From NCBI RefSeq assembly GCF_002899455.1, contig NZ_PPFB01000001.1, positions 5,920,001-5,984,000 on the forward strand: a stretch of 64,000 nucleotides of DNA, given 5' to 3'. Position numbers and translations under genes: made by a program. A model generated the notes under the pieces. It was given only the letters and a program-made list of their open reading frames with translations, did not search any database and was not told the origin of the DNA. The stretch comes from Streptomyces sp. DH-12 (lineage in GTDB: Bacteria > Actinomycetota > Actinomycetes > Streptomycetales > Streptomycetaceae). Every line of letters begins with the position of its first letter. Position 1 is the first letter of the stretch. Shown here in pieces: positions 10,062-20,840 of the stretch.

Positions 10062-10877
10062 GTGGCAGGAGTCGCACGCCGCCGTCTCGACGCGGAGCTG
10101 GTCCGCCGCAAGCTGGCGCGCTCGCGCGAGCACGCCAGCCAGCTGATCGCCGCCGGGCGGGTCAGCGTGGGCAGGACGGTGGCGACCAAGCCCGCCACCC
10201 AGGTGGAGACCGCGGCCGCGATCGTGGTCGCCGAGGACGCCGGTGACCCCGACTACGTCTCTCGCGGCGGTCACAAACTGGCCGGGGCACTGGACGCCTT
10301 CGTGCCGCGGGGGCTGGTCGTGAAGGGACGGAGGGCCCTCGACGCGGGCGCCTCCACCGGCGGTTTCACCGACGTGCTGCTGCGGGCGGGGGCCGCGCAC
10401 GTGGTCGCGGTGGACGTCGGATACGGACAACTCGCCTGGTCTCTCCGGCAGGATGAACGCGTCACGGTCAAGGACCGTACGAACGTGCGGGAGTTGACGC
10501 TCGAGGTCATCGATGGGGAGCCAGTGGATCTTGTCGTGGGGGACCTGTCGTTCATCCCGCTCGGACTGGTGCTGCCCGCTCTGAAGCGGTGCGTGACGCC
10601 GGACGCCGATCTGGTGATGATGGTGAAACCGCAGTTCGAGGTGGGCAAGGAGCGGCTGGGCAGCGGCGGTGTCGTGCGCAGCCCGCAACTGCGCGCGGAG
10701 GCGGTCCGGGAGGTGGCCGCCAGGGCCTGGGAGCTGGGGCTCGGGGCGAAGGGCGTGACGGCCAGTCCGCTGCCCGGACCCTCCGGGAACGTCGAATACT
10801 TCCTGTGGCTGCGGGCCGGGGCACCGGAACTGGACCCGGCCGACGTTGACCGTGCTGTGGCGGAGGGGCCGCGTTGA
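10062..10877 (+). CDS. tlyA: TlyA family rRNA 2'-O-methyltransferase
   Basis: The enzyme has 271 residues. An N-terminal S4 RNA-binding domain (residues about 5-65, RRRLDAELVRRKLARSREHA) precedes a Rossmann methyltransferase domain with the SAM loop DAGASTGGFTDV (about residue 90). Family motifs GDLSFIPL and MVKPQFEVG follow. Actinobacterial TlyA methylates ribose in 16S and 23S rRNA at the subunit interface and determines capreomycin sensitivity; the family is often mislabelled hemolysin A. The GTG at 10062 has AGGAG upstream at 10046-10050. It overlaps nadK by four bases. Confidence 0.94.
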   Translation: MAGVARRRLDAELVRRKLARSREHASQLIAAGRVSVGRTVATKPATQVETAAAIVVAEDAGDPDYVSRGGHKLAGALDAFVPRGLVVKGRRALDAGASTGGFTDVLLRAGAAHVVAVDVGYGQLAWSLRQDERVTVKDRTNVRELTLEVIDGEPVDLVVGDLSFIPLGLVLPALKRCVTPDADLVMMVKPQFEVGKERLGSGGVVRSPQLRAEAVREVAARAWELGLGAKGVTASPLPGPSGNVEYFLWLRAGAPELDPADVDRAVAEGPR

Positions 10878-11779
10878 CACAGAACCGTGCTCGTACTGTT
10901 TTCCTGCTGGCCCACACCGGGCGGGCCGCGGCCATCCGCAGCGCCGAGCTCGTGGTCAGGGGCCTGCTGCGCTCGGGACTCGGGGTGCGGGTCCTGGAGG
11001 AGGAGGCCCGCGACCTGCCGCTCCCGGACGACGTGGAGACGGTCAAGGAGGCCACCCCGCAGTGCCTGGACGACTGCGAGCTGCTGATCGTCCTCGGCGG
11101 TGACGGCACACTGCTGCGCGGCGCCGAGTTCGCCCGCGCGTCCGGGGTGCCGATGCTGGGCGTCAACCTCGGCCGTGTGGGCTTCCTCGCCGAGGCCGAG
11201 CGGGACGACCTGGAGAAGGTCGTCGACCGGGTGGTGAGCCGGGCGTACGAGGTCGAGGAGCGGATGACCGTCGACGTCGTGGTGCACCGCAACGGCGACA
11301 TCGTGCACACCGACTGGGCGCTGAACGAGGCGGCCGTGCAGAAGGTGTCCGCCGAGCGGATGCTGGAGGTCGTCCTGGAGATCGACGGGCGGCCGGTGAC
11401 CGGTTTCGGCTGTGACGGCATCGTGTGCGCCACGCCCACCGGGTCCACCGCGTACGCGTTCTCCGCGGGCGGGCCCGTGGTGTGGCCGGAGGTCGAGGCG
11501 CTGCTGATGGTGCCGATCAGCGCGCACGCGCTGTTCGCCAAACCGCTGGTGACCTCGCCGGACTCGGTGCTGGCGGTGGAGGTGCTGCCGCACGTCCCGC
11601 CGGGCGTGCTGTGGTGCGACGGGCGCCGCACGGTCGAGCTGCCGGCCGGGGCACGCGTGGAGGTGCGGCGGGGAGCCGTGCCGGTACGGCTGGCCCGGCT
11701 GCACCACGCCTCCTTCACCGACCGCCTGGTGGCGAAGTTCGCCCTCCCGGTGTCGGGGTGGCGGGGGGCGCCGCAGTAG
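10874..11779 (+). CDS. nadK: NAD kinase
   Basis: The enzyme has 301 residues and phosphorylates NAD to NADP. It has the GGDGTLLR motif (about residue 75), NLGRVGFLAE, the NE pair in ALNEAAVQK, and the conserved TPTGSTAYAFSAGGP. It starts at TTG 10874, overlapping the tlyA stop, so translation is coupled. The tlyA-nadK-recN order is conserved in actinobacteria. Here the nadK-recN gap (204 bp) is enlarged by a CRISPR-like element. Confidence 0.95.
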   Translation: MTQNRARTVFLLAHTGRAAAIRSAELVVRGLLRSGLGVRVLEEEARDLPLPDDVETVKEATPQCLDDCELLIVLGGDGTLLRGAEFARASGVPMLGVNLGRVGFLAEAERDDLEKVVDRVVSRAYEVEERMTVDVVVHRNGDIVHTDWALNEAAVQKVSAERMLEVVLEIDGRPVTGFGCDGIVCATPTGSTAYAFSAGGPVVWPEVEALLMVPISAHALFAKPLVTSPDSVLAVEVLPHVPPGVLWCDGRRTVELPAGARVEVRRGAVPVRLARLHHASFTDRLVAKFALPVSGWRGAPQ

Positions 11780-11795
11780 GGCCCGCGGCGCCGCG

Positions 11796-11885
11796 CCACG
11801 TCCCCGCGTGTGCGGGGAGTACCGTATCCGGACGTCGTCGGGAACGGCGACGGCCGGACCGTCCCCGCGAGGGCGGGAACACCCG
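11796..11885 (+). CRISPR. two-repeat, one-spacer type I-E-like CRISPR relic
   Basis: Two 29-nt units lie at 11796-11824 and 11857-11885, separated by a 32-nt spacer. The GTCCCCGCG cores begin at 11800 and 11861, an exact 61-nt period as in type I-E arrays. Unit 1 has a perfect CCCCGC-GTGT-GCGGGG hairpin and ends ACCG. Unit 2 is damaged (GTCCCCGCGAGGGCGGGA) and ends CCCG. The two units match at about 20 of 29 positions. Orientation is that of I-E repeats. No cas gene is in the window. It is most likely a relic or solitary mini-array. Confidence 0.5.
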
Positions 11886-11983
11886 TTCAACGAGTGATGT
11901 CCCGGCATGCCGCGGTCCGCCACAGCGTCCGCGGGGCGGGGTGGCGTCGCACAACACCTGTGAGACCTCGTATGGTCTGGAGG

Positions 11984-13714
11984 GTGTTGGAGGAGATGCG
12001 GATACGGTCGCTCGGTGTCATCGACGACGCCGTCGTCGAGCTGTCGCCCGGCTTCACCGCCGTGACCGGCGAGACCGGCGCGGGCAAGACCATGGTGGTC
12101 ACGAGCCTGGGCCTGCTGCTCGGCGGGCGCGCGGACGCGGCGCTGGTGCGGATCGGCGCGCGCAACGCCGTGGTCGAGGGGCGGATCGCCGTGCCCGAGG
12201 GTTCGCCGGCCGTCGTGCGCGCCGAGGAGGCCGGGGCCGAGCTCGACGAGGGGACGCTGCTGGTCAGCCGTACCGTCTCGGCCGAGGGGCGGTCGCGGGC
12301 GCACCTGGGCGGGCGCAGTGTGCCCGTGGGGCTGCTGGCGGAGCTCGCCGACGACCTGGTGGCCGTGCACGGGCAGAGCGACCAGCAGGGTCTGCTGAAG
12401 CTGTCCCGGCAGCGGCAGGCGCTCGACCGGTACGCCGGGTACGCGGTCGCCGTGCCGCTCGGCGCGTACGCGGAGGCGTACAAGCGGCTGCGGGCGGTCA
12501 CCGCGGAGCTGGAGGAGATCACCACCCGTGCGCGGGAGCGGGCCCAGGAGGCCGACATGCTGCGCTTCGGGCTGGAGGAGATCGCCGCGGTCGAGCCGCG
12601 TGCGGGCGAGGACACGGAGCTGGCGGAGGAGGCGGAGCGGCTCGGGCACGCCGAGGCGCTGAGGTCGGCCGCCGCGGTCGCGCACGCCGCGCTGGCGGGC
12701 AACCCGGAGGACCCGGAGGGCGTGGACGCCGGGACGCTCGTCGCGGGCGCCCAGCGGGCCCTGGACGCCGTGCGGGGGCACGACCCGGCGCTGGCCGCGC
12801 TGACCGACCGGATCGGGGAGATCGGCATCCTGCTGCGTGACGTCGCGGGCGAGTTGGCCGGTTACGCCGACGACCTGGACGCGGACCCGCTGCGGCTGGC
12901 GGCGGTCGAGGAGCGCCGGGCGGCGCTGAACGGGCTGACCCGCAAGTACGGCGAGGACGTCGCCGAGGTGCTGGCGTGGGCGGAGCGGAGCGCCGCGCGC
13001 CTCACGGAGCTGGAGGGCGACGACGAGCGGATCGGCGAGCTGACCGCCGAGCGTGACGCGCTCCGCGCCGAACTGGGTGCGCTGGCCCAGGAGTTGTCGG
13101 AGGCGCGGGCGGAGGCCGCGGAGCGGTTCGCGGCGGCCGTGACGGAGGAGCTGGCGTCGCTCGCCATGCCGCACGCGCGCGTGTCGTTCGACATCCGGCA
13201 GACCGAGGACCCCGACGGTGTCGAGGTGAACGGGCGCACGGTGGCGTACGGGCCGTCGGGTGTGGACGAGGTCGAGCTGCTGCTGGCTCCGCACCCCGGG
13301 GCGCCGCCCCGCCCGATCGCCAAGGGCGCCTCGGGCGGTGAGCTGTCGCGCGTGATGCTGGCCGTGGAGGTCGTGTTCGCCGGGACCGACCCGGTGCCGA
13401 CGTACCTGTTCGACGAGGTGGACGCCGGCGTCGGCGGCAAGGCGGCGGTGGAGATCGGACGGCGTCTCGCCCGTCTGGCGAAGAAGGCGCAGGTCGTGGT
13501 CGTCACGCACCTGCCGCAGGTGGCCGCGTTCGCCGACCGGCAGCTGCTGGTGGAGAAGACCAGCGACGGCTCGGTCACCCGGTCCGGCGTGAAGGTGCTG
13601 GAGGGCGAGGACCGCGTACGGGAGTTGTCGCGGATGCTGGCCGGCCAGGAGGACTCCGAGACGGCGCGGGCGCACGCGGAGGAGCTGCTGGCGGCGGCGC
13701 GGGTGGACGTCTGA
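11984..13714 (+). CDS. recN: DNA repair protein RecN
   Basis: The protein has 576 residues and is an SMC-like ATPase of double-strand-break repair. Walker A is TGETGAGKT near residue 30, the middle is coiled coil (residues about 150-370), the signature is GASGGELSRVML, and Walker B is TYLFDEVDAGVGG. The length is normal for the family. Two in-frame starts are close together: GTG 11984 (chosen, giving MLEEMRIRSLG) and ATG 11996. Each has a purine-rich stretch nearby, at 11979-11983 and 11989-11995, so the true start is not settled. It is downstream of tlyA and nadK. Confidence 0.94.
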   Translation: MLEEMRIRSLGVIDDAVVELSPGFTAVTGETGAGKTMVVTSLGLLLGGRADAALVRIGARNAVVEGRIAVPEGSPAVVRAEEAGAELDEGTLLVSRTVSAEGRSRAHLGGRSVPVGLLAELADDLVAVHGQSDQQGLLKLSRQRQALDRYAGYAVAVPLGAYAEAYKRLRAVTAELEEITTRARERAQEADMLRFGLEEIAAVEPRAGEDTELAEEAERLGHAEALRSAAAVAHAALAGNPEDPEGVDAGTLVAGAQRALDAVRGHDPALAALTDRIGEIGILLRDVAGELAGYADDLDADPLRLAAVEERRAALNGLTRKYGEDVAEVLAWAERSAARLTELEGDDERIGELTAERDALRAELGALAQELSEARAEAAERFAAAVTEELASLAMPHARVSFDIRQTEDPDGVEVNGRTVAYGPSGVDEVELLLAPHPGAPPRPIAKGASGGELSRVMLAVEVVFAGTDPVPTYLFDEVDAGVGGKAAVEIGRRLARLAKKAQVVVVTHLPQVAAFADRQLLVEKTSDGSVTRSGVKVLEGEDRVRELSRMLAGQEDSETARAHAEELLAAARVDV

Positions 13715-13921
13715 CCCTGCCGGAAGAGGATCTTCCGTCGTCCGTACGGGTGATGTGCCGTCAGGTGTGGACCCCGGCGTACGCCGGCGCGTTTCCCGGA
13801 ACTGCCGGGCGTGCTGGCATGCTTGACGGTGTACGCGGAGGAAGCCGCGCGGCCCACCCCTCCGCGGGATCCTTCGGTACGTTCGTCGTGACCGCCCGAC
13901 CCGAACCAGGAGCCCGGCCAC

Positions 13922-15061
13922 GTGACCCCCGTGAGCAGCCACGCACCGCACGGTCAGTCGCCGCTGCGCACCGTGCAGGTGCTGGGCGGCGGCAACGCCG
14001 CGAGCGGCGCGCACGTGCGCTCGCTGGCCGCGGGACTCGTGGCGAGGGGCGTGCGGGTCACGGTGTGCGCCCCCGAGGAGGCCGACCGCGCCTACGACTT
14101 CACCGGGGCCGGGGCGGAGCACGTCCACGTGCCGCGCAGCAGCGACCCGGGGTCGGTGGCCGCGCTGCGCGCCGTCTGCTCGGACGCGGACCTGGTGCAC
14201 GCGCACGGTCTGCACGCCTCGTTCCGCGCGTCCCTGGCGCTCGGCGGGCGCGGCACCCCGTTCGTCGTCACCTGGCACGACCGGACGCACGCCGAAGGCC
14301 CCCGCGCGCACTTCCTGCGCGTGCTGGAGCGGCGGGTCGTGCGGGCGGCCGGTGTGGTGCTGGGGACGACCTCCGCGCTGGTGGACCGGGCGCGCCGCAG
14401 CGGGGCGCGTGACGCCCGGCTGGCCCCGGTCTCCCTGCCCGGGCCCCGCAGCGTGCCGGCGCCGGGGGAGACCGAGCGGCGCACGCCCAAGGTGCGCGCC
14501 GAACTCGGCGCCGTGGACCGCCCGTTGATCGTGGCCGTCGGTTCCCTGGAGCGGCACCGGGGCCACGACGTCCTGCTGGACGCCACGCACGCCTGGCAGC
14601 GCCTCGACCCGGTGCCGTTGGTGGTGATCGCGGGGGAGGGGCCGCTGCACGGCGAACTGCGCCGTGCCGTCGAGACCCAGGACCTCCCGGTGCGGCTGCT
14701 CGGCCGCCGTGAGGACGCCTCCGACCTGCTGGCCGCGGCCGACGTGGCCGTGCTGCCGAGCCGCAGGGAGGAGGGGCGCTCCCTGTTCGCCCAGGAGGCG
14801 CTCCACGCGCGCGTGCCGCTCGTCGCGACCCGGGTGGGCGGCATCCCCGAACTCGTCGGCGACGCGGCGGAACTCGTGCCGCACGGCAACGCGCGGGCAC
14901 TCGCCGACGCCGTGATCCGGCTGCTGACGGACCCGGAGCACCGGGAGTCGCTCGTGCGGCGGGGGGTACGGCAGGCCGCGACCTGGCCGACCGAGGACCA
15001 GACGGTCGCCCAGGTCCTCAGCGTCTACGACGAGCTGACCCGGCTCCGGCCACTGATCTGA
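13922..15061 (+). CDS. glycosyltransferase family 4 protein
   Basis: The protein has 379 residues and a GT-B fold. The N-terminal acceptor domain starts with VLGGGNAASGAHVRSLAAGL and has LVHAHGLHASF. The C-terminal GT4 domain has VGSLERHRGHDVLLDA and the nucleotide-sugar motif REEGRSLFAQEALH...GGIPELV. It would transfer a sugar from a nucleotide donor at the cytosolic face; donor and acceptor are unknown. The GTG at 13922 has AGGAG at 13908-13912. The 207-bp gap after recN contains the palindrome CCGGCGTACGCCGG (13774-13787) and probably the promoter. Confidence 0.88.
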   Translation: MTPVSSHAPHGQSPLRTVQVLGGGNAASGAHVRSLAAGLVARGVRVTVCAPEEADRAYDFTGAGAEHVHVPRSSDPGSVAALRAVCSDADLVHAHGLHASFRASLALGGRGTPFVVTWHDRTHAEGPRAHFLRVLERRVVRAAGVVLGTTSALVDRARRSGARDARLAPVSLPGPRSVPAPGETERRTPKVRAELGAVDRPLIVAVGSLERHRGHDVLLDATHAWQRLDPVPLVVIAGEGPLHGELRRAVETQDLPVRLLGRREDASDLLAAADVAVLPSRREEGRSLFAQEALHARVPLVATRVGGIPELVGDAAELVPHGNARALADAVIRLLTDPEHRESLVRRGVRQAATWPTEDQTVAQVLSVYDELTRLRPLI

Positions 15062-15086
15062 ACCCCCTGCGGGTCCCGCTCGCCGG

Positions 15087-16718
15087 TCAGGGCACGTGCC
15101 GCCGTGCCCGCAGGGCCAGGCTCAGCGTCAGCACCGTCCCGGGATCGTCGAGGTCGGTGCCCAGCAACTCCCCGATGCGGGCGAGCCGGTTGTAGAGCGT
15201 CTGCCGGTTCAGATGCAGCTCCCGCGCGGTCTCCGCCTTGCGCCCGGCGTGCGCCAGGTACGTCTCCAGGGTGGGCAGCAGCGCGGGCCGGGAGCGCCGG
15301 TCGTGGTCCAGCACCGGGCCGATCGCCCGGTCCACGAAGTCCGCCAGGTCCGGATGGTCGCGCAGCCGCCACAGCAGCAGGTCGATGTCCAGCCGCCGGG
15401 CGTCGTACCAGGGGCGCTCGGGCAGCCCCCGCGCCGCCGTGGCCGTCTCCACCGCGTGCCGCAGCCCCGCCGGCACCGCCGCCCAGTCGCCGGCCGGCCC
15501 GACCACCACCACGGGCGGCCGGCCGCCCGGCCGCAGCATCCCCGCGCGCTCCACCCCGGCGCGCAGCGCGGCCGCCACCCGGTCCGCGACGGACGGCCGG
15601 TCCGTGTCCGCGCGCAGCGCGAGCAGCAGCGGCACCCGCCCCTCGACCGGCCGCACACCGAGCAGCACCGGCACGCCGAGCGAGGACAGCTCCTCGCCCA
15701 CCGCGCGGGCCAGCACCGCCCAGCCGCCGCCCTGCGGGGACAGCGTGTCGCCGAGCCGCATGACCACCGGCAGCAGCGGCCCCCGGCCCGGCTTGAAGCC
15801 CAGCACCCGGGCCTGGGCGGGCGCGTCCTGGGCGCTGATCCGGCCCTCGGCGAGGTCGGTGAGGAAGTCGCCGCGGCCACGCGCCGCCAGCTCCTCCTCC
15901 TGGCGGGCCTGCATCAGCACCACGGCGAGGATGCCCGCGGCCCGCTCCGCGGCCGTCCGGTGCACCGGCTCCGGCGCGCAGCGCACCGGCAGCAGCACCA
16001 GCCGCGCCCGGACGCCGCCGCTGCCGGGCCCCCCGCCGGGCACGTCCACCAGGACCGTGCCGGCCGGCGGATCGTCCCGCCGACGGTCGCGCAGCCCCTC
16101 CCACACCTGGAGCGGGTCCGCGCCCTCGGGTCCCTCCCCGGCCGCGTACAGCAACTGGCCGTCGGTGGTCTCCAGGAACACGGGGTTTTTGGTGAACCCG
16201 GCGAGGATCTCCAGGACCTGCGGCACACCCCCGCCGGCGAGCAGCGCCTCGGTGCAGTGCCGGTGCACCTCCTCCGCGCGCTGGAGCAGCGCGTAGTGCC
16301 CGTTGACGATCTCGGTGTGGATCTCCTCGGTGACCGTGACGAACGGCACCTCACGATGGAGCTGGACCAGCGGCAGCCCGGCGGAGCGGGCCGCGTCGAC
16401 CAGGGCGGCGGGCAGCCGGGGGAAGCGCGGGCCGAGCTCGACCACCAGGGCCGCGATGCCCCGGTCGGCCAGCGTGCGCACGAACGCCCGCTGGTCGGCC
16501 GGGCGGGCGCCGAGTCCGTAGCCGGTGGTGAGCAGCAGTTCGCCGCCCTTGAGCAGGGAGGCGATGTGGGGCACCTCGCCCGCGTGCACCCAGCGCACCG
16601 TGCGCCCCAGCCGCTCGGCGCCGGCGAGGACCTCGGGGAGGCCGCCGCGCAGTCCGGGCAGTTCCAGGGCGCGCTGCACGGTGATGCCCGTGGGCGGGGG
16701 TGTGCCGGCGGTGCTCAT
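15087..16718 (-). CDS. PucR family transcriptional regulator
   Basis: The protein has 543 residues. The N-terminal PucR domain (residues about 12-135) contains WVHAGEVPHIASLLKGGELL. A middle GGDEF-like/GAF-like region follows. The C-terminal PucR helix-turn-helix (residues about 480-540) contains ETARELHLNRQTLYNRLARI. Such regulators control purine or amino-acid catabolism, but the target here is not evident. It converges on the glycosyltransferase with a 25-bp gap and has its own promoter upstream of 16718. The GH15 gene follows downstream on the same strand across a terminator. Confidence 0.9.
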   Translation of the reverse strand: MSTAGTPPPTGITVQRALELPGLRGGLPEVLAGAERLGRTVRWVHAGEVPHIASLLKGGELLLTTGYGLGARPADQRAFVRTLADRGIAALVVELGPRFPRLPAALVDAARSAGLPLVQLHREVPFVTVTEEIHTEIVNGHYALLQRAEEVHRHCTEALLAGGGVPQVLEILAGFTKNPVFLETTDGQLLYAAGEGPEGADPLQVWEGLRDRRRDDPPAGTVLVDVPGGGPGSGGVRARLVLLPVRCAPEPVHRTAAERAAGILAVVLMQARQEEELAARGRGDFLTDLAEGRISAQDAPAQARVLGFKPGRGPLLPVVMRLGDTLSPQGGGWAVLARAVGEELSSLGVPVLLGVRPVEGRVPLLLALRADTDRPSVADRVAAALRAGVERAGMLRPGGRPPVVVVGPAGDWAAVPAGLRHAVETATAARGLPERPWYDARRLDIDLLLWRLRDHPDLADFVDRAIGPVLDHDRRSRPALLPTLETYLAHAGRKAETARELHLNRQTLYNRLARIGELLGTDLDDPGTVLTLSLALRARRHVP

Positions 16719-16762
16719 GCAGCGGACGCTACCCGCAGGCGTGTCCCCGTCACACGTCCGGC

Positions 16763-16797
16763 CCGCGCCGCCCCCGGACCGGCCGGGGGCGGCGCGG
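16763..16797 (-). terminator. terminator of the GH15 gene
   Basis: This is a perfect 15-bp GC stem (CCGCGCCGCCCCCGG at 16763-16777, complement at 16783-16797) with a 5-nt loop. It lies six bases beyond the stop of the GH15 gene on the minus strand and before the PucR start. Confidence 0.85.
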
Positions 16798-16802
16798 TGC
16801 CG

Positions 16803-18608
16803 TCAGCCTCCGTACGCCCCCGACGCCGTCAGGCGCAGGGCCGTGTCGATGAGCGGGACGTGGCTGAACGCCTGCGGGAAGTTGCCCACCTGGCGCTGCA
16901 GGCGCGGGTCCCACTCCTCCGCCAGCAGACCGAGGTCGTTGCGCAGCGACAGCAGCTTCTCGAACAGCTTCCGCGCCTCGTCCACGCGCCCGATCATGGC
17001 CAGGTCGTCGGCCATCCAGAACGAGCAGGCGAGGAACGCCCCCTCGTCGCCGGGCAGGCCGTCGACGCCCTCGTCCTTGCCCTCGGTCGGGTAGCGCAGG
17101 ATGAAGCCGTCGGAGGTGGACAGCTCGCGCTGGATCGCCTCGACGGTGCCGATCACCCGCTTGTCGTCCGGCGGCAGGAAGCCCACCTGGGGGATCAGCA
17201 GCAGGGCCGCGTCCAGCTCCTGGGAGCCGTACGACTGGGTGAAGGTGTTGCGCTCCTCGTCGTAGCCCTTCTCGCACACGTCCCGGTGGATGTCGTCGCG
17301 CAGCCGCTTCCACTCCTCCAGCGGGCCGTGGGCGTCGCCGGACTCGATGAGCTTGATGGTGCGGTCGACGGCCACCCAGGCCATCACCTTGGAGTGCACG
17401 AAGTGGCGGCGCGGGCCGCGCACCTCCCAGATGCCCTCGTCCGGCTCCTGCCAGTGCTTCTCCAGGTACTGGATCAGCTTGAGCTGGAGCAGCGAGGCGT
17501 AGTCGTTGCGCGCGAGGCCGGTCATGTGGGCCAGGTGCAGGGCCTCGGTGACCTCGCCGTACACGTCGAGCTGGAGCTGGTGGGCCGCGCCGTTGCCCAC
17601 CCGGACCGGGGCGGAGTTCTCGTAGCCGGGCAACCAGTCCAGCTCCGCCTCGCCGAGCTCGCGTTCGCCGGCGATGCCGTACATGATCTGCAGGTTCTCC
17701 GGGTCGCCCGCCACCGCGCGCAGCAGCCACTCGCGCCAGGCACGGGCCTCCTCGCGGTAGCCGGTGCGCAGCAGCGAGGAGAGGGTGATCGCCGCGTCCC
17801 GCAGCCAGGTGTAGCGGTAGTCCCAGTTGCGGACGCCGCCGATGTCCTCGGGCAGGGAGGTGGTGGGCGCGGCGACGATGCCGCCGGTCGGGGCGTAGGT
17901 GAGGGCCTTCAGCGTGATCAGGGAGCGGATCACGGCCTCGCGGTAGGGGCCGTGGTACGTACAGTGCTCGACCCACTCGCTCCAGAAGTCCTCGGTGGCG
18001 TCGAGGGCCTGCTCGGGCTCGGGCAGCGCCGGGGGCTGCTTGTGCGACGGCTCCCAGGAGAGGGTGAACGCCACCCGGTCGCCGGGCGCGACGGTGAAGT
18101 CCGAGTACGTGGTCAGGTCCTCGCCGTAGGTCTCGACGCCGGTGTCGAACCACACGGAGTCGGGGCCGGCCACGGCGACCGTGCGGCCCTCGTGCCGGCG
18201 CACCCACGGCACCACCCGGCCGTAGGCGAAGCGCATGCGCAGCGCCGAGCGCATGGGGACCCGGCCCGAGACGCCTTCCACGATGCGGATGAGCTGGGGG
18301 GCGCCGTCGCGCGGGGGCATGAAATCCGTCACGCGGACCGTGCCGCGGGGGGTGTCCCACTCGGATTCCAGGATCAGGGAGTCGCCCCGGTAACGGCGCC
18401 GGGTCGCCGTGGGCGGCTCCGCGTCCGGGTGCGCGGGGCCCAGCCGCCAGAAGCCGTGTTCCTCGGTTCCCAGCAGCCCGGCGAAGATGGCGTGCGAGTC
18501 GAAGCGCGGCAGGCACAGCCAGTCGACCGTGCCGTCCCGGCAGACCAGCGCCGCGGTCTGCATGTCTCCGATGAGTGCGTAGTCTTCGATGCGCCCGGCC
18601 ACGTGCAT
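16803..18608 (-). CDS. glycoside hydrolase family 15 protein (glucoamylase/trehalase type)
   Basis: The protein has 601 residues with no signal peptide, so it is cytosolic. It has an N-terminal beta-sandwich domain (AGRIEDYALIGDMQTAALV) and an alpha/alpha-barrel with GVRNWDYRYTWLRDAA. The acidic segments EPDEGIWEVRG and GDEGAFLACSFWMADDLA carry the expected catalytic Glu residues. Actinobacterial members of this type hydrolyse trehalose or short alpha-glucans. The start is uncertain: ATG 18608 (chosen, MHVAGRIEDY), GTG 18632 or TTG 18662 are all in frame and none has an ideal Shine-Dalgarno. It is divergent from pyrG. Confidence 0.92.
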   Translation of the reverse strand: MHVAGRIEDYALIGDMQTAALVCRDGTVDWLCLPRFDSHAIFAGLLGTEEHGFWRLGPAHPDAEPPTATRRRYRGDSLILESEWDTPRGTVRVTDFMPPRDGAPQLIRIVEGVSGRVPMRSALRMRFAYGRVVPWVRRHEGRTVAVAGPDSVWFDTGVETYGEDLTTYSDFTVAPGDRVAFTLSWEPSHKQPPALPEPEQALDATEDFWSEWVEHCTYHGPYREAVIRSLITLKALTYAPTGGIVAAPTTSLPEDIGGVRNWDYRYTWLRDAAITLSSLLRTGYREEARAWREWLLRAVAGDPENLQIMYGIAGERELGEAELDWLPGYENSAPVRVGNGAAHQLQLDVYGEVTEALHLAHMTGLARNDYASLLQLKLIQYLEKHWQEPDEGIWEVRGPRRHFVHSKVMAWVAVDRTIKLIESGDAHGPLEEWKRLRDDIHRDVCEKGYDEERNTFTQSYGSQELDAALLLIPQVGFLPPDDKRVIGTVEAIQRELSTSDGFILRYPTEGKDEGVDGLPGDEGAFLACSFWMADDLAMIGRVDEARKLFEKLLSLRNDLGLLAEEWDPRLQRQVGNFPQAFSHVPLIDTALRLTASGAYGG

Positions 18609-19065
18609 CTCCAGTCGAACGGCCACGTCACCCCGCGAGGGGGCTGTCGCTAGTGCGGTCAAGGGGGGTCTTGCAAAATGTCGTTGAGCTGTGAAGCAAA
18701 GCAGTCGCTCAGCCGTTCACGCAAAGCGCCGATCTCTGCTCAACGAACTGACGAGCCCACGTTGTTCCGGGACTTACGGGCGGGGGTGGTGCCGTTCGGC
18801 CGGCCGGGCTCGGCAGCGAATGTCCGAGCAGGATACGACGCACGTAGATGATCTGTGTGCCGCTCGCGGCAACGCGACCCCGCCGAACGAGTGAGCCTCG
18901 AGTGAGGGTCCTGTGTGTGGTACATGCTGCGTGGCCCCCCGTGCGCGGAACGTGGCCGTGAGCCGTTCCCCCGCGGCGCTGATACGCTGGTAGCCCGTGG
19001 ACCGGTGGGCGAGAAACCCCGGAACCGCACCCACAGACCGCGACCACGGGAGCCCCCTCTTGGCC
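18609..19065. other. divergent promoter region GH15 / pyrG
   Basis: This 457-bp region holds no credible gene. Short frames run through it, but their codon use is not Streptomyces-like. It must contain the GH15 promoter (minus) and the pyrG promoter (plus). TACGCT at 18983-18988 is a possible -10 for pyrG, about 80 bases before its start, but no good -35 matches it. I see no attenuator of the Bacillus pyrG type. Confidence 0.5.
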
Positions 19066-20733
<1,668 letters not shown>

Positions 20734-20840
20734 CACGCCCGGTTGTACGGTTGCCGGGGTGCGGACCTTCGACGGCTCGCTCCCCGGCCGCGTCGTGGCG
20801 GGCAGGCCGGGTACCACCGCTTCGGTTCGGAAGGACAGGC

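Noticed and set aside
13762..13797. Palindrome CCGGCGTACGCCGG after recN as a third CRISPR-like repeat
   Set aside because: The stem and flanks do not align with the 11796 and 11857 units beyond a few C and G; more likely a weak terminator or chance.
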